Assembly: GCA_017518105.1 (NCBI GenBank)
Contig: JAFWWC010000045.1
Coordinates: 1 to 62,643 of the forward strand
Direction: 5' to 3'
Length of the DNA stretch: 62,643 bases
Origin: Selenomonadaceae bacterium
Lineage (GTDB): Bacteria > Bacillota > Negativicutes > Selenomonadales > Selenomonadaceae
The translations under genes were made by a program, and so were the position numbers. A model generated the notes under the pieces. The model did no database searches, was not told where the DNA came from, and was given only the letters and a program-made list of their open reading frames with translations. Below are positions 16,109 to 23,912 of this stretch, piece after piece; positions within the stretch are counted from its first letter, which is position 1, and each line of letters starts with the position of its first letter.

Positions 16109-16123
16109 GATTAATCCCTCCGT

Positions 16124-16166
16124 TAAATAAAAAAAGCAACGCGCAGATTTATTTCCGCAACGTTGC
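16124..16166 (-). terminator. Terminator or attenuator between purine permease and ade
   Basis: On the minus strand the stem GCAACG...CGTTGC is followed by TTTTTTTATTT, ending 16 nt before the ade start codon. I see no good promoter between hairpin and ade, so ade expression may depend on readthrough. Confidence 0.7.
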
Positions 16167-16173
16167 CCGTAAA

Positions 16174-17535
16174 TCATAGTAAGGCGTACTTCAGCACGAA
16201 CAAGACAGTTAAAACGTACATGAGCGGCGTAACGTCCTTGCGCTTGCCCGAAAAGACATGTAGTAGCGTGTAGCTGATGACGCCAAAGCAAATGCCTTCC
16301 GAGATTGAGTACATGAACGCCATCGAGAATATCGTTATGTAAGCCGGGACTGCCGTTAAGATGTCGTCTGTCCACGAGATTTTAGCGACGGATTGCATCA
16401 TCAGGAAGCCGACGATTATTAGTGCCGGAGCCGTCGCGAACGCGGGGATTGCTAAGAATACGGGCGAGAAGAATAACGCCAGCATGAACAAGCAACCCGC
16501 CATCAGAGCCGTTAAACCGGTCTTGCCGCCCTCAGCTATACCCGCGGACGATTCAACAAACGTAGTTATCGTGGACGTGCCAAGGAGTGAACCCGCCGTC
16601 GTGCCGATTGCGTCCGTCAAGAGTACTTGCTTGACCTTAGGGAGCCGTCCGTTTTCGTCGAGGAGATTTGCCTTCGTCGCACAACCTATGACAGTTCCAA
16701 TCGTATCGAACAGGTCGACAAACAAAAACGCCATTAATATCGAGAAGAATTCAAACGACAGCACCGAGCTGAAGTCCACCTGCATAAAAGTCGGCTCAAG
16801 GGAGGCGGGCATTGAGATTATTCCGTTGGGGAAGAGGCTAAAGAATCCTTTTTCGGGATTGGGAACGTATAAGCCGACCGCCTGACAAATCATGCCTAGC
16901 CCCCACGTCACGATTATCCCGAACAGCACCGAGCCTTTGACGTTCTTTATCAAGAGGAACGCGGTTATCAGCAGACCAATCAGCGCGAGCAAAACGGTTA
17001 TGCCCTCCGAATTGAACATGCCGCCTTCGACCGAGTGCTTAAAGGAATACAGCGTTACGAGCGTTGGACCTGCAACGACGATATGCGCGTTCTGAAGTCC
17101 GATAAAGCTGATGAACAACCCGATTCCTACCGATACCGCGATTTTCAACGACGGCGGGATTGCGTTAAAGATTGCCTCGCGGATATTAACCAGCGACAGG
17201 AAAATAAAAATGACACCCTCAACGAAAATCGCCGCCAGTGCCTGTTGCCAAGTGTAGCCCATTCCGATTACGACTGTGTACGAGAAATAGGCGTTCAACC
17301 CCATCCCAGCCGAAAGCACAAACGGCATATTTGCCAAGAATGCCATACAAAAAGTTGCGAACGCGCTAGCCAAGGCAGTAGCCGTGAAAATTGCGCCAGT
17401 GTCCATGCCTGACGCACCGAGTATCAACGGATTCACCGCGAGGATATAACTCATCGTGATGAACGTAGTTATGCCCGCCATCACTTCAGTCTTAACATCG
17501 GTGCCGCGTTCCTTGAGTTTAAAAAGCTTTTCCAT
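16174..17535 (-). CDS. NCS2-family purine permease (AdeP/PbuG type)
   Basis: 453 residues from the ATG at 17535, 6 nt after AGGAG. It is strongly hydrophobic with about 12-14 predicted membrane segments. Family features include the N-terminal ...TEVMAGITTFITMSYIL, NPLILGASGMD, SAGMGLNAYF and FLFVDLFDTIGT. The AzgA-like branch transports adenine, guanine or hypoxanthine; adenine is inferred because adenine deaminase follows. I looked for a purine-riboswitch core in the 5' leader and did not find one. Confidence 0.92.
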   Translation of the reverse strand: MEKLFKLKERGTDVKTEVMAGITTFITMSYILAVNPLILGASGMDTGAIFTATALASAFATFCMAFLANMPFVLSAGMGLNAYFSYTVVIGMGYTWQQALAAIFVEGVIFIFLSLVNIREAIFNAIPPSLKIAVSVGIGLFISFIGLQNAHIVVAGPTLVTLYSFKHSVEGGMFNSEGITVLLALIGLLITAFLLIKNVKGSVLFGIIVTWGLGMICQAVGLYVPNPEKGFFSLFPNGIISMPASLEPTFMQVDFSSVLSFEFFSILMAFLFVDLFDTIGTVIGCATKANLLDENGRLPKVKQVLLTDAIGTTAGSLLGTSTITTFVESSAGIAEGGKTGLTALMAGCLFMLALFFSPVFLAIPAFATAPALIIVGFLMMQSVAKISWTDDILTAVPAYITIFSMAFMYSISEGICFGVISYTLLHVFSGKRKDVTPLMYVLTVLFVLKYALL

Positions 17536-17568
17536 ATTAGCTCCTTTCCAAAGCAAGATTGTGCGCCG

Positions 17569-17597
17569 ATTTTATACGAAATCCCCTGTTAAGTCAA
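17569..17597 (-). promoter_or_regulatory. Promoter of the purine permease
   Basis: On the minus strand TTGACT (17592-17597) and TATAAA within TATAAAAT (17569-17576) are about 15 nt apart, some 35 nt before the start codon. The spacing is slightly short. Confidence 0.45.
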
Positions 17598-17689
17598 AAG
17601 CCTTTTCGATTGACGAAAAAAACTCTGTGGCGTTAAGATTGAACCGTTAAAACATCAAACTCACACAACAGAGCCTTCGTAAAAGCATT

Positions 17690-18100
17690 TTGATTCTAGC
17701 CCGCTCGCGCTGTGAAGTCAAACGGAAAGGCAGAGCTATTAAGTACGGAGTAATCTACACGTTAATTGACGGCACCAACGACAAAGAGTACGTCGGGCAA
17801 ACTGTTCGTCCCGTCGAGATGCGCTTCAAACAATATGCTAGAACAGATTCGGCAATAAAGGAATGCGAGAGCAAAGAGGAGCTTGACTATTGGGAAAAAC
17901 ACTTCATAAAGTCTCGTGATACAATGCTTCCCAACGGTTATAACTTAAAAGATGGTGGTAACGGAGGCGGTATACCTTGCGCAGAAACAAGAGCAAAACT
18001 CTCAATGTCGAAGATAGGGGAAAATCATTCTTTCTTTGGCAAGCACCATACAGCAGAAACAAAATCGAAAATATCCGCAACGAATAAAGGCAATATTTGA
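17690..18100 (+). CDS. GIY-YIG endonuclease-like protein with NUMOD3 motifs, probably truncated
   Basis: Up to 136 residues. YGVIYTLIDG and EYVGQT give the GIY-YIG signature (GVIY...YVG), GYNLKDGGNGG is the usual family motif, and two NUMOD3-like repeats (ETRAKLSMSKIGE, ETKSKISATNKG) close the protein. These are typical of homing endonucleases. The middle of the domain is about 20-25 residues short. The stop codon lies in the first bases of the duplicated metY end, so the 3' end was cut by a rearrangement. The listed TTG start has no clear Shine-Dalgarno; translation could begin nearer 17730. Likely a decayed mobile gene. Confidence 0.6.
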   Translation: MILARSRCEVKRKGRAIKYGVIYTLIDGTNDKEYVGQTVRPVEMRFKQYARTDSAIKECESKEELDYWEKHFIKSRDTMLPNGYNLKDGGNGGGIPCAETRAKLSMSKIGENHSFFGKHHTAETKSKISATNKGNI

Positions 18101-18210
18101 CGGGGGATTTTATATTTACTGGAGGTATTCGCTCAAATAGCCGCGAAACCGTCTTCAAGGTCGGCGATAATGTCGTCAATGTGCTCCGTGCCTATTGAAA
18201 GGCGAATCGT
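18097..18210 (-). pseudogene. 3'-end relic of a second metY-like gene
   Basis: This segment is about 94% identical to 19498-19611, the last codons and stop of the sulfhydrylase gene plus a few bases beyond. On the minus strand it still reads TIRLSIGTEH...FAAI stop. Every difference within the codons is synonymous (ctt/ctg, ata/atc, gag/gaa, gac/gat, att/atc). It has no start and is fused to unrelated sequence. Confidence 0.8.
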
Positions 18211-18233
18211 GAGGGGCTTTTTTTTGCCCAAAA

Positions 18234-18372
18234 TGAAAAATCCGGTATTTCGGATAAAAATCCTGTATGCTGGATTTTTCAGTCCGTATCAAGCCCTTGC
18301 AGGGGGCATTTTTTGTTACTTCGCGTCCTGACGCCATTTACCATTTTGAAAAATCCGATATTCTGGATTTTC
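18234..18372. repeat. Two related hairpin elements
   Basis: Hairpin 1 (18234-18281) has arms TGAAAAATCC and GGATTTTTCA. Hairpin 2 (18348-18372) has arms GAAAAATCC and GGATTTTCC. Both contain AAAAATCCG(G/A)TATT. No gene is visible between 18211 and 18599; the segment holds these hairpins, the 20-nt array and a terminator. Confidence 0.5.
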
Positions 18373-18521
18373 CGTTTTGACACTCAAAATCGCCCTCAAA
18401 ACCCCTTTTGAAGCTCCAAAATCGTTTTCAAAGCTCTAAAACAGTTTTCAAAGCTCAAATCAGCTTTCAAAGCCCGTTCATAGCTCCAAAACTACTTTCA
18501 CGGCTCAAAAAGCAGTTCAGA
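18372..18521. repeat. Degenerate array with ~20-nt period
   Basis: About seven units of the form TTTTCAAAGCTC(C/T)AAAA follow one another at roughly 20-nt spacing, for example starting at 18404, 18423, 18443 and 18462. Units drift gradually and there are no unique spacers, so it is not a CRISPR. Function unknown. Confidence 0.55.
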
Positions 18522-18544
18522 GCAAAAATTTTCGTCTCAAACGC

Positions 18545-18584
18545 AAAAAAAATCCTCCGCCGAGCTTTTTCGACAGAGGATTTA
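18545..18584 (-). terminator. Terminator of the transglutaminase gene
   Basis: On the minus strand AAATCCTC...GAGGATTT is followed by a T-run, starting 16 nt after the stop codon. Confidence 0.75.
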
Positions 18585-18599
18585 ATTTTTTCGACCGTT

Positions 18600-19418
18600 T
18601 CATTGCATATTCGGGATTATATCCCAATTACACCAATAAGTTTTCTCCATGCGTTCCTTGTTTGCACAAAAAATATATGTTCCTTTAGTGTTAAAACCAT
18701 TAACCACATCAATACAATAGCTTTTTCCGTTATTAAAGGTTATCCAGTTCCATGCGTGTCCTCCTCCGTTATCTGTTCCAAATATTCTTCCGACATTCAA
18801 TCCACACATGCGACCAAGCATATAAAACGCGTCTGTAAATCCTTGACATTGGGCATAACCGTCAATTAAAGCTCCTATCGCTGTTTTATTTCGTTCATTT
18901 TCATCTTTAAATTCTTTTACACGGTTACATATCTCATCATGAATATATTTTGCCTTTTCTCTTTCAGATGAAAGTTTATTTGCCTTGTCAACGATACCGA
19001 CTGCGATATTGTAAAGTTTTTGCTCTTCATTCGTGAGATTCATCCAAGCTTGATGTTGATTTCTGCTCAGATAAGCATTTGCTACGCGAGTTCCAGGATA
19101 TTCTATTACTCTAAAGGCAAGTTGCATACCTTTACCATCGATATAAGTATGTAGTGGAACATAATCACGGCAAGGTACAATATTAGCAAAATCATTTTTA
19201 TCAATATTTCTAGTTCTCCATGCGTTTGGAAGAATAGAAGTGCTTGTAATATAAACGTAGAAAGTATCATATCCTTTGCGGCGTCCTTCTTCGATATAAT
19301 CGGCAAGTTGAGCTTTTGAATTGATTCGCGGAGCGGAATTCCAATCAACATCGGCGGCGGCGATTTGCGCACTCAAAATAAACACGGCGAGTATCACGGC
19401 TGTAAAAATCTTTTTCAC
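18600..19418 (-). CDS. Secreted transglutaminase-like cysteine protein
   Basis: 272 residues from a GTG at 19418, 7 nt after AGGAGGT; a GTG three codons upstream overlaps the Shine-Dalgarno. An N-terminal signal peptide (KKIFTAVILAVFILSAQ, cleavage near AAA-DV) indicates export. The C-terminal half has a transglutaminase-core triad: Cys in GYAQCQGF, His in GGGHAWNW, Asp in YCIDVVNG. Such proteins cleave or cross-link peptides at the cell surface; the substrate is unknown. The gene is visibly more AT-rich than its neighbours and sits in a rearranged segment between two copies of the metY 3' end, which suggests acquisition by transfer. Confidence 0.85.
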   Translation of the reverse strand: MKKIFTAVILAVFILSAQIAAADVDWNSAPRINSKAQLADYIEEGRRKGYDTFYVYITSTSILPNAWRTRNIDKNDFANIVPCRDYVPLHTYIDGKGMQLAFRVIEYPGTRVANAYLSRNQHQAWMNLTNEEQKLYNIAVGIVDKANKLSSEREKAKYIHDEICNRVKEFKDENERNKTAIGALIDGYAQCQGFTDAFYMLGRMCGLNVGRIFGTDNGGGHAWNWITFNNGKSYCIDVVNGFNTKGTYIFCANKERMEKTYWCNWDIIPNMQ

Positions 19419-19472
19419 GTCGAACACCTCCTAAAAATTTTCGCCATTATATCAAAAAATTTATCTCATGCA

Positions 19473-19507
19473 ATAAAAAAAGACCCCAGTCGAAAGTTTG
19501 ACGGGGG
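19473..19507 (-). terminator. Terminator of cysK-metY
   Basis: On the minus strand CCCC-GTC...GAC-(T)-GGGG followed by TTTTTTTATT lies about 27 nt after the metY stop. The stem has one bulge. Confidence 0.6.
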
Positions 19508-19533
19508 ATTTTATATTTATTGGAGATATTCGC

Positions 19534-20808
19534 TCAGATAGCCGCGAAACCGTCTTCAAGGTCGGCGATAATGTCATCAATGTGTTCCGTGCCGATTGAC
19601 AGGCGAATCGTCGCGGGCGTGATACCACTTGCGAGCAATTCTTCTTCAGTCATCTGCGAATGAGTGGTTGACGCGGGGTGAATCACCAAAGATTTAACGT
19701 CGGCGACATTAGCCAGCAACGAGAAAATCTTAAGATTGTCGATAAATTTCTGCGCGGCGACGGCTCCGCCATTAATCTCGAAGGTAAAAATAGAAATGCC
19801 GCCGTTCGGGAAGTATTTTTTATAAAGTGCGTGGTCAGGGTGATTTTTTAACGCTGGGTGATTGACTTTATCGACTTTAGGATTGTTCGCGAGGAAATCG
19901 ACGACCTTTAAAGCGTTTTCGACGTGGCGTTCAACCCTAAGCGATAAAGTTTCGACGCCTTGCAACAAAATGAACGCGCTAAGCGGAGAAATCGCCGCGC
20001 CGGTGTCGCGAAGGAGGATTGCGCGGATATAAGTGACGAAAGCCGCCGCGCCGAGAGCTTTATAGAAGCTGACGCCGTGATAACTCAGATTCGGTTCGAC
20101 TAAGTGCGGGAATTTGCCGGATTTTTCCCAATCGAACTTGCCACTCTCGACGATAACGCCGCCAAGTGTCGTACCATGCCCGCCGAGGAATTTAGTTGCG
20201 CTGTGAACGACAATATCGGCTCCAAACTCGAACGGGCGAACTTGATAGGGCGTGGCGAACGTATTATCAATCACGAGCGGGATTTTATGTTTATGGGCGA
20301 TGTCCGCGACTTTTTTAATATCAATCAGCGTTGCATTCGGATTTCCGACGGACTCGATAAAGATAAATTGCGTATTGTCCTTAATCGCCGCCTCGAAAAC
20401 GTCAACGCCCTTAGTCGGGTCAACAAAAGTCGTTTCGATACCGAAATCGGGCAGTGTGTGTTCAAAAAGATTAAAAGTGCCGCCGTAAATGGTGGTCGCG
20501 GCTACGATGTGCTGACCTTTGTGCGCGAGGGCTTGAGCGACGTAAGTAACTGCAGCCGCGCCGCTTGCGACCGCTAAAGCCGCCGAGCCTCCTTCCAAAG
20601 CCGCAATTCGACGCTCGAAAACGTCTTGAGTTGGGTTAGTCAGTCGTCCGTAGATATTTCCGGCGTCTTTTAGTGCAAAACGGTCAGCGGCGTGTTGAAA
20701 GTCATGGAAAACGTAAGAAGTCGTTTGATAAATCGGAACTGCGCGGGCATCGGTTACGGGGTCAGCGTGTTCTTGTCCGACGTGTAGTTGCATTGTCTCG
20801 AATTTCAT
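19534..20808 (-). CDS. metY: O-acetylhomoserine sulfhydrylase (PLP, Cys/Met metabolism)
   Basis: 424 residues from the ATG at 20808, with GAGG 8 nt upstream. Cys/Met-metabolism PLP fold: N-terminal ETMQLHVGQ, NIYGRLTNPT, the PLP-contacting SGAAAVTYV region, VIDNTF and the Schiff-base Lys in HSATKFLGGHG. The length fits MetY (about 425) rather than MetB/MetC (about 385). It makes homocysteine from O-acetylhomoserine and sulfide. It lies 10 nt downstream of cysK, forming a two-gene sulfur-assimilation operon. A 114-bp copy of its 3' end is found at 18097-18210. Confidence 0.93.
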   Translation of the reverse strand: MKFETMQLHVGQEHADPVTDARAVPIYQTTSYVFHDFQHAADRFALKDAGNIYGRLTNPTQDVFERRIAALEGGSAALAVASGAAAVTYVAQALAHKGQHIVAATTIYGGTFNLFEHTLPDFGIETTFVDPTKGVDVFEAAIKDNTQFIFIESVGNPNATLIDIKKVADIAHKHKIPLVIDNTFATPYQVRPFEFGADIVVHSATKFLGGHGTTLGGVIVESGKFDWEKSGKFPHLVEPNLSYHGVSFYKALGAAAFVTYIRAILLRDTGAAISPLSAFILLQGVETLSLRVERHVENALKVVDFLANNPKVDKVNHPALKNHPDHALYKKYFPNGGISIFTFEINGGAVAAQKFIDNLKIFSLLANVADVKSLVIHPASTTHSQMTEEELLASGITPATIRLSIGTEHIDDIIADLEDGFAAI

Positions 20809-20818
20809 TTTCAAAACC

Positions 20819-21745
20819 TCACTTAAACAATTCTGTGGAAAGATAGCGGTCGCCGGTATCGGGAAGGAGCACTACGAAGACTTTTCCGGCATAATTTTCG
20901 CGTTTAGAGAGCTCAAAAGCCGCCGCGAGAGCCGCGCCCGCCGATATTCCGACTAAAATTCCTTCCGCCTTAGCAAATTCTCTTCCGAATTTAAAAGCGT
21001 CTTCATTGGCGACGGGGACGACTTCATCATAAATCGTCGTGTCCAGAGTATCAGGGACGAAACCCGCGCCGATTCCTTGAATTTTATGTGCGCCAGCCTT
21101 GCCAGCCGACAAAACGGGCGAAGTCTTCGGTTCGACGGCGACGACTTTAATATTTTTGTTTTTAGCCTTTAAAAATCTGCCGACGCCGCTAAGCGTGCCG
21201 CCCGTGCCGACGCCCGCGACAAAAACATCAACTTCGCCGTCCGTATCGTTCCAAATCTCTGGAGCGGTAGTTTTTTCGTGAGCGGCGGGGTTATTCGGGT
21301 TCGTGAACTGCGACGGGATAAAAGCGTTGGGAATTTCCTTCGCAAGCTCTTCCGCCTTAGCAATCGCGCCCTTCATGCCCTTTGAACCTTCAGTAAGGAC
21401 GATTTCCGCGCCGTAAGCCGCAAGAAGTTGCCGACGTTCAACGCTCATAGTCTCCGGCATGGTGAATATTGCCCGATAGCCTCTTGCCGCCGCAAAACTT
21501 GCCAATCCAATGCCAGTATTACCGCTCGTCGGCTCGATTATGACGGAATCGGCTTTAAGTTTGCCTTCTTGCTCGGCACATTCAATCATCGCCTTAGCAA
21601 TCCTATCTTTGACACTGCCGGCGGGGTTGAAGTACTCAAGCTTGACCAAAAGCCGACCATTGAAGCCGATTTTAGCCGAAAAGTTCTGCGCCTCAAGCAA
21701 CGGAGTATTCCCGATGAGTTCCGTGACGTTTTTATAAATTTTCAA
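20819..21745 (-). CDS. cysK: Cysteine synthase (O-acetylserine sulfhydrylase)
   Basis: 308 residues from a TTG at 21745 preceded by AGGAGG. It has TELIGNTPLL, the PLP Lys in NPAGSVKDRIA, the substrate loop PTSGNTGIGLA, GTGGTLSGVGRFLK, and GISAGAALAAA. It condenses O-acetylserine with sulfide to cysteine. It is first in the operon with metY and is transcribed from a consensus promoter overlapped by an inverted repeat shared with the divergent Rrf2 regulator gene. Confidence 0.95.
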   Translation of the reverse strand: MKIYKNVTELIGNTPLLEAQNFSAKIGFNGRLLVKLEYFNPAGSVKDRIAKAMIECAEQEGKLKADSVIIEPTSGNTGIGLASFAAARGYRAIFTMPETMSVERRQLLAAYGAEIVLTEGSKGMKGAIAKAEELAKEIPNAFIPSQFTNPNNPAAHEKTTAPEIWNDTDGEVDVFVAGVGTGGTLSGVGRFLKAKNKNIKVVAVEPKTSPVLSAGKAGAHKIQGIGAGFVPDTLDTTIYDEVVPVANEDAFKFGREFAKAEGILVGISAGAALAAAFELSKRENYAGKVFVVLLPDTGDRYLSTELFK

Positions 21746-21777
21746 GTCTATAAGCCTCCTTGAATAAAATTGACGCA

Positions 21778-21806
21778 AGAATACAACCGAAAACCTATTC
21801 TGTCAA
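21778..21806 (-). promoter_or_regulatory. Promoter of cysK-metY
   Basis: On the minus strand TTGACA (21801-21806) is 17 nt from TATTCT (21778-21783). The -35 lies inside the palindrome at 21793-21811. Confidence 0.75.
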
Positions 21807-21811
21807 TAGGT
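21793..21811. promoter_or_regulatory. Putative Rrf2 operator shared by divergent promoters
   Basis: The perfect inverted repeat ACCTATT-N5-AATAGGT covers the cysK -35 and abuts the -35 of the rrf2 promoter. Position and symmetry suggest the binding site of the adjacent Rrf2 regulator. Confidence 0.6.
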
Positions 21812-21813
21812 AA

Positions 21814-21843
21814 TTGACTTTTCGTCCTGCCGACGGCTATAAT
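21814..21843 (+). promoter_or_regulatory. Promoter of the rrf2 gene
   Basis: TTGACT (21814-21819) and TATAAT (21838-21843) are spaced 18 nt. The -10 overlaps the upstream ATG at 21842, which rules that ATG out as the translation start. Confidence 0.75.
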
Positions 21844-21871
21844 GACCGTCAACGAAACGGAGGTAACGAAA

Positions 21872-22276
21872 TTGATTTCAACAAAGGGAAGATACGCCTT
21901 GCGAGTGATGATTGACTTGGCGGAGCAGGAGCCGGATAAATTTATTCCGCTTGAGGAGATAGCGACGCGGCAAAACATATCGAAAAAATATTTGGAGATA
22001 GTTTTAAAGTCTTTGGTGCAAAAAAACTTCCTAAAAGGTCTGCGGGGCAAGGGCGGCGGCTATAAACTCACACGAAAACCCGAAGATTACACCGCCGGAG
22101 AAATATTGGAAGTCACGGAAGGAACTTTAGCGGTTGTTTCGTGTTTGCAGAATGATTGCGTGCCATGCGAACGAAAAAATTTCTGTAAGACGTTGCCGAT
22201 GTGGAAGAATTTCAATCAGCTAACTCACGATTTCTTTTTTGGAATCACGCTTAAGGATTTGGCGACGCCCGATTGA
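21872..22276 (+). CDS. Rrf2-family regulator (CymR/IscR-like)
   Basis: 134 residues from the TTG at 21872, just after GGAGG; the ATG at 21842 lies in the -10 box. The winged-helix part follows the Rrf2 pattern: STKGRYALRVMIDLA, IPLEEIATRQNISKKYLEIVL and KGGGYKLTR. The C-terminal region has four Cys (C-x4-C-x2-C-x5-C near CLQNDCVPCERKNFC), unlike single-Cys CymR, so a metal or Fe-S cofactor is possible. It is divergent from cysK-metY and is probably their sulfur- or redox-responsive repressor and an autoregulator through the palindrome at 21793-21811. Confidence 0.88.
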   Translation: MISTKGRYALRVMIDLAEQEPDKFIPLEEIATRQNISKKYLEIVLKSLVQKNFLKGLRGKGGGYKLTRKPEDYTAGEILEVTEGTLAVVSCLQNDCVPCERKNFCKTLPMWKNFNQLTHDFFFGITLKDLATPD

Positions 22277-22348
22277 ACGCGGCAATAAAAATTTTGTCAC
22301 GGCAGGGAAAAACGGCGGCTTATCGAAAAGAAAGTTGAGGTGTTTACA

Positions 22349-22828
22349 TTGGGAATGGAGATTGAGCGAAAATTCTTGGTCGATAAGCGGAAAATGCACG
22401 AGCTGACCTTTTCGAGCGAGTCAATCATCAAGCAAGGCTACCTTTCAAGCAATCCGACGGTTCGGGTTCGGATAAAGGATAAGCAAGGGTTCCTAACGAT
22501 AAAATCATCGACGCGGGGAATCAGTCGGCAGGAGTTTGAGTACGAGATACCGCTAGACGACGCCGAAAAGCTTTTGAGGCTCTGCGAGGACAATGTTTTA
22601 AAGAAATATCGCCGCACGGTCGAATTTGGCGGGCACGTCTGGGAGATTGATTTTTTTATGGGACGATTGGCGGGCTTAGTCTTGGCGGAGGTGGAATTGA
22701 CTTCTGCTGATGAACAAATTATTTTGCCAGAATGGATTCGACATGAAGTTTCAAGCGATAGGCGTTATGCGAACTCAAATTTAGTCAAAGTAAAGGATTG
22801 GTCGCGTCGAGAGTGGCGCAAGGCTTAA
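22349..22828 (+). CDS. CYTH-domain triphosphatase-like protein
   Basis: 159 residues from a TTG 6 nt after GAGGTG, or 157 from the ATG at 22355. It begins with the diagnostic EIERKFLV motif, followed by QGYLS, VRVRIK, LTIKS and EFEYEIP strands and WEIDFF...LVLAEVEL, with the alternating charged residues of a triphosphate tunnel. CYTH proteins hydrolyse inorganic triphosphate or bind nucleotides; the substrate cannot be assigned. It lies 13 nt upstream of the MgtC gene. Confidence 0.88.
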   Translation: MGMEIERKFLVDKRKMHELTFSSESIIKQGYLSSNPTVRVRIKDKQGFLTIKSSTRGISRQEFEYEIPLDDAEKLLRLCEDNVLKKYRRTVEFGGHVWEIDFFMGRLAGLVLAEVELTSADEQIILPEWIRHEVSSDRRYANSNLVKVKDWSRREWRKA

Positions 22829-22841
22829 GAGGTGGAACTAT

Positions 22842-23507
22842 TTGATTTCGGAGTGGGAATTGTTTTTGAGATTGACATTGGCCTGCGTTTTGGGCGGGAT
22901 AATCGGCTACGAAAGACAAAGTCGCAGGAAAACGGCGGGTTTGCGGACGAATGTCCTTGTATGCTTAGGTTCGTGCTTGATTATGGTTTTGAGTGAGGCT
23001 TTGTACTTCCACGTCGAAGGACGCACGAACGCAGACCCTGCACGATTGGCGGCGCAAGTTGTCAGCGGCATAGGCTTTCTAGGCGCGGGCGCAATCATGA
23101 AGGAAGGCTTAACGGTCACGGGCTTGACGACGGCGGCTTGCTTATGGGTCGTGTCAGGCGTAGGCTTGGCAGTCGGCGCGGGATATTATTCGGGAGCATT
23201 ATTTACGACGGCTTTAATCTTCGCGACGCTCGGCACGCTGTCTAGGATTGATGAATGGGTCATGCACGAGAAAAATTTAATCATCACGATTCACACGAAG
23301 GACAAACCGGGGCAACTCATGCACATAAGCTCTTGCATTGACGATTTGCAACTGAAAATTCGCGATGTTAAGGTTAAAGCGGACGAAGACTCGACGGACA
23401 CGCTGATTATCGAGATGGAAGTTTATAATCACCGTGCTTTAAAGAATGTGATAGTTTTGGATGCGGTTAAGCGGATTGAAGGCGTGGTAAGCGTCGACGT
23501 TAGTTAA
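22842..23507 (+). CDS. MgtC/SapB-family membrane protein with ACT-like C-terminus
   Basis: 221 residues from a TTG with AGAGGTGG upstream. The N-terminal hydrophobic MgtC domain has LGGIIGYERQ, AGLRTNVLVCLGS, RLAAQVVSGIGFLGAGAI and TGLTTAACLWVV; about five membrane segments. The cytoplasmic C-terminal part (ITIHTKDKPGQL onward) resembles an ACT domain. The family is linked to Mg2+ limitation or F-ATPase control; the role here is unknown. Likely co-transcribed with the CYTH gene and the small deaminase-like gene. Confidence 0.9.
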   Translation: MISEWELFLRLTLACVLGGIIGYERQSRRKTAGLRTNVLVCLGSCLIMVLSEALYFHVEGRTNADPARLAAQVVSGIGFLGAGAIMKEGLTVTGLTTAACLWVVSGVGLAVGAGYYSGALFTTALIFATLGTLSRIDEWVMHEKNLIITIHTKDKPGQLMHISSCIDDLQLKIRDVKVKADEDSTDTLIIEMEVYNHRALKNVIVLDAVKRIEGVVSVDVS

Positions 23508-23522
23508 GGAGGAGGTTTTTAG

Positions 23523-23912
23523 ATGAATTACGATATTATGGATACGATTGTTCGGACGGCGATTGATGCGATGCGCAATGCTTACGTTGAGCACGGCTCG
23601 ATTGCAACGGGAGCTTGCCTTTTGGCGGCGGACGGGACACTTTACAGCGGTTGTGCGATTGATAGCGTCGTTCCTGAATACAAATTGCCGGCTGAAGTCG
23701 TCGTCATGGCGAAAGCTATTTCCGAAGGCAAGCGCGAGTTCGATGCAATCTCGGTTGTGGCGGATATTGACGGCACCTACATGCCCGACGAGCTAAGTCA
23801 TAAGTTTTTGCTTGAGTTCAACGTCAAAGAGATAATCCTAGCGGATTTGAAGGGCAATACAAAGATTATGAAGCTGGAAGAGTTCATACCGTATAAATCG
23901 CGCCGCAAGTAA
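23523..23912 (+). CDS. Cytidine deaminase-like protein lacking zinc ligands
   Basis: 129 residues, ATG after GGAGGAGG. The layout follows cytidine deaminase: ATGACLLAADGTLYSGCAID at the front, then the position of the (C/H)AE motif, then the PCxxC helix. The first motif reads PAEV, keeping the Glu but not the Cys/His ligand, and the second reads PDELSHKF with both Cys lost. Zinc catalysis is therefore unlikely; a binding or regulatory role, or decay, is inferred. The frame is intact and well expressed by its RBS, which argues against simple decay. Confidence 0.7.
   Translation: MNYDIMDTIVRTAIDAMRNAYVEHGSIATGACLLAADGTLYSGCAIDSVVPEYKLPAEVVVMAKAISEGKREFDAISVVADIDGTYMPDELSHKFLLEFNVKEIILADLKGNTKIMKLEEFIPYKSRRK

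Noticed and set aside
14369..16375. 668-residue version of adenine deaminase
   Set aside because: The extra 89 residues overlap the permease gene and its terminator and lie upstream of a good RBS-ATG at 16108.
17536..17690. Purine riboswitch before the NCS2 permease
   Set aside because: The leader is short and lacks the conserved core and loop sequences of the purine aptamer.
18372..18521. Possible CRISPR array
   Set aside because: The repeats are contiguous at 20 nt without unique spacers, drift continuously, and no cas gene is near.
18408..18869. 153-codon plus-strand frame over the 20-nt array
   Set aside because: It runs from the repeat array into the antisense of the transglutaminase gene and has no RBS or recognisable motif.
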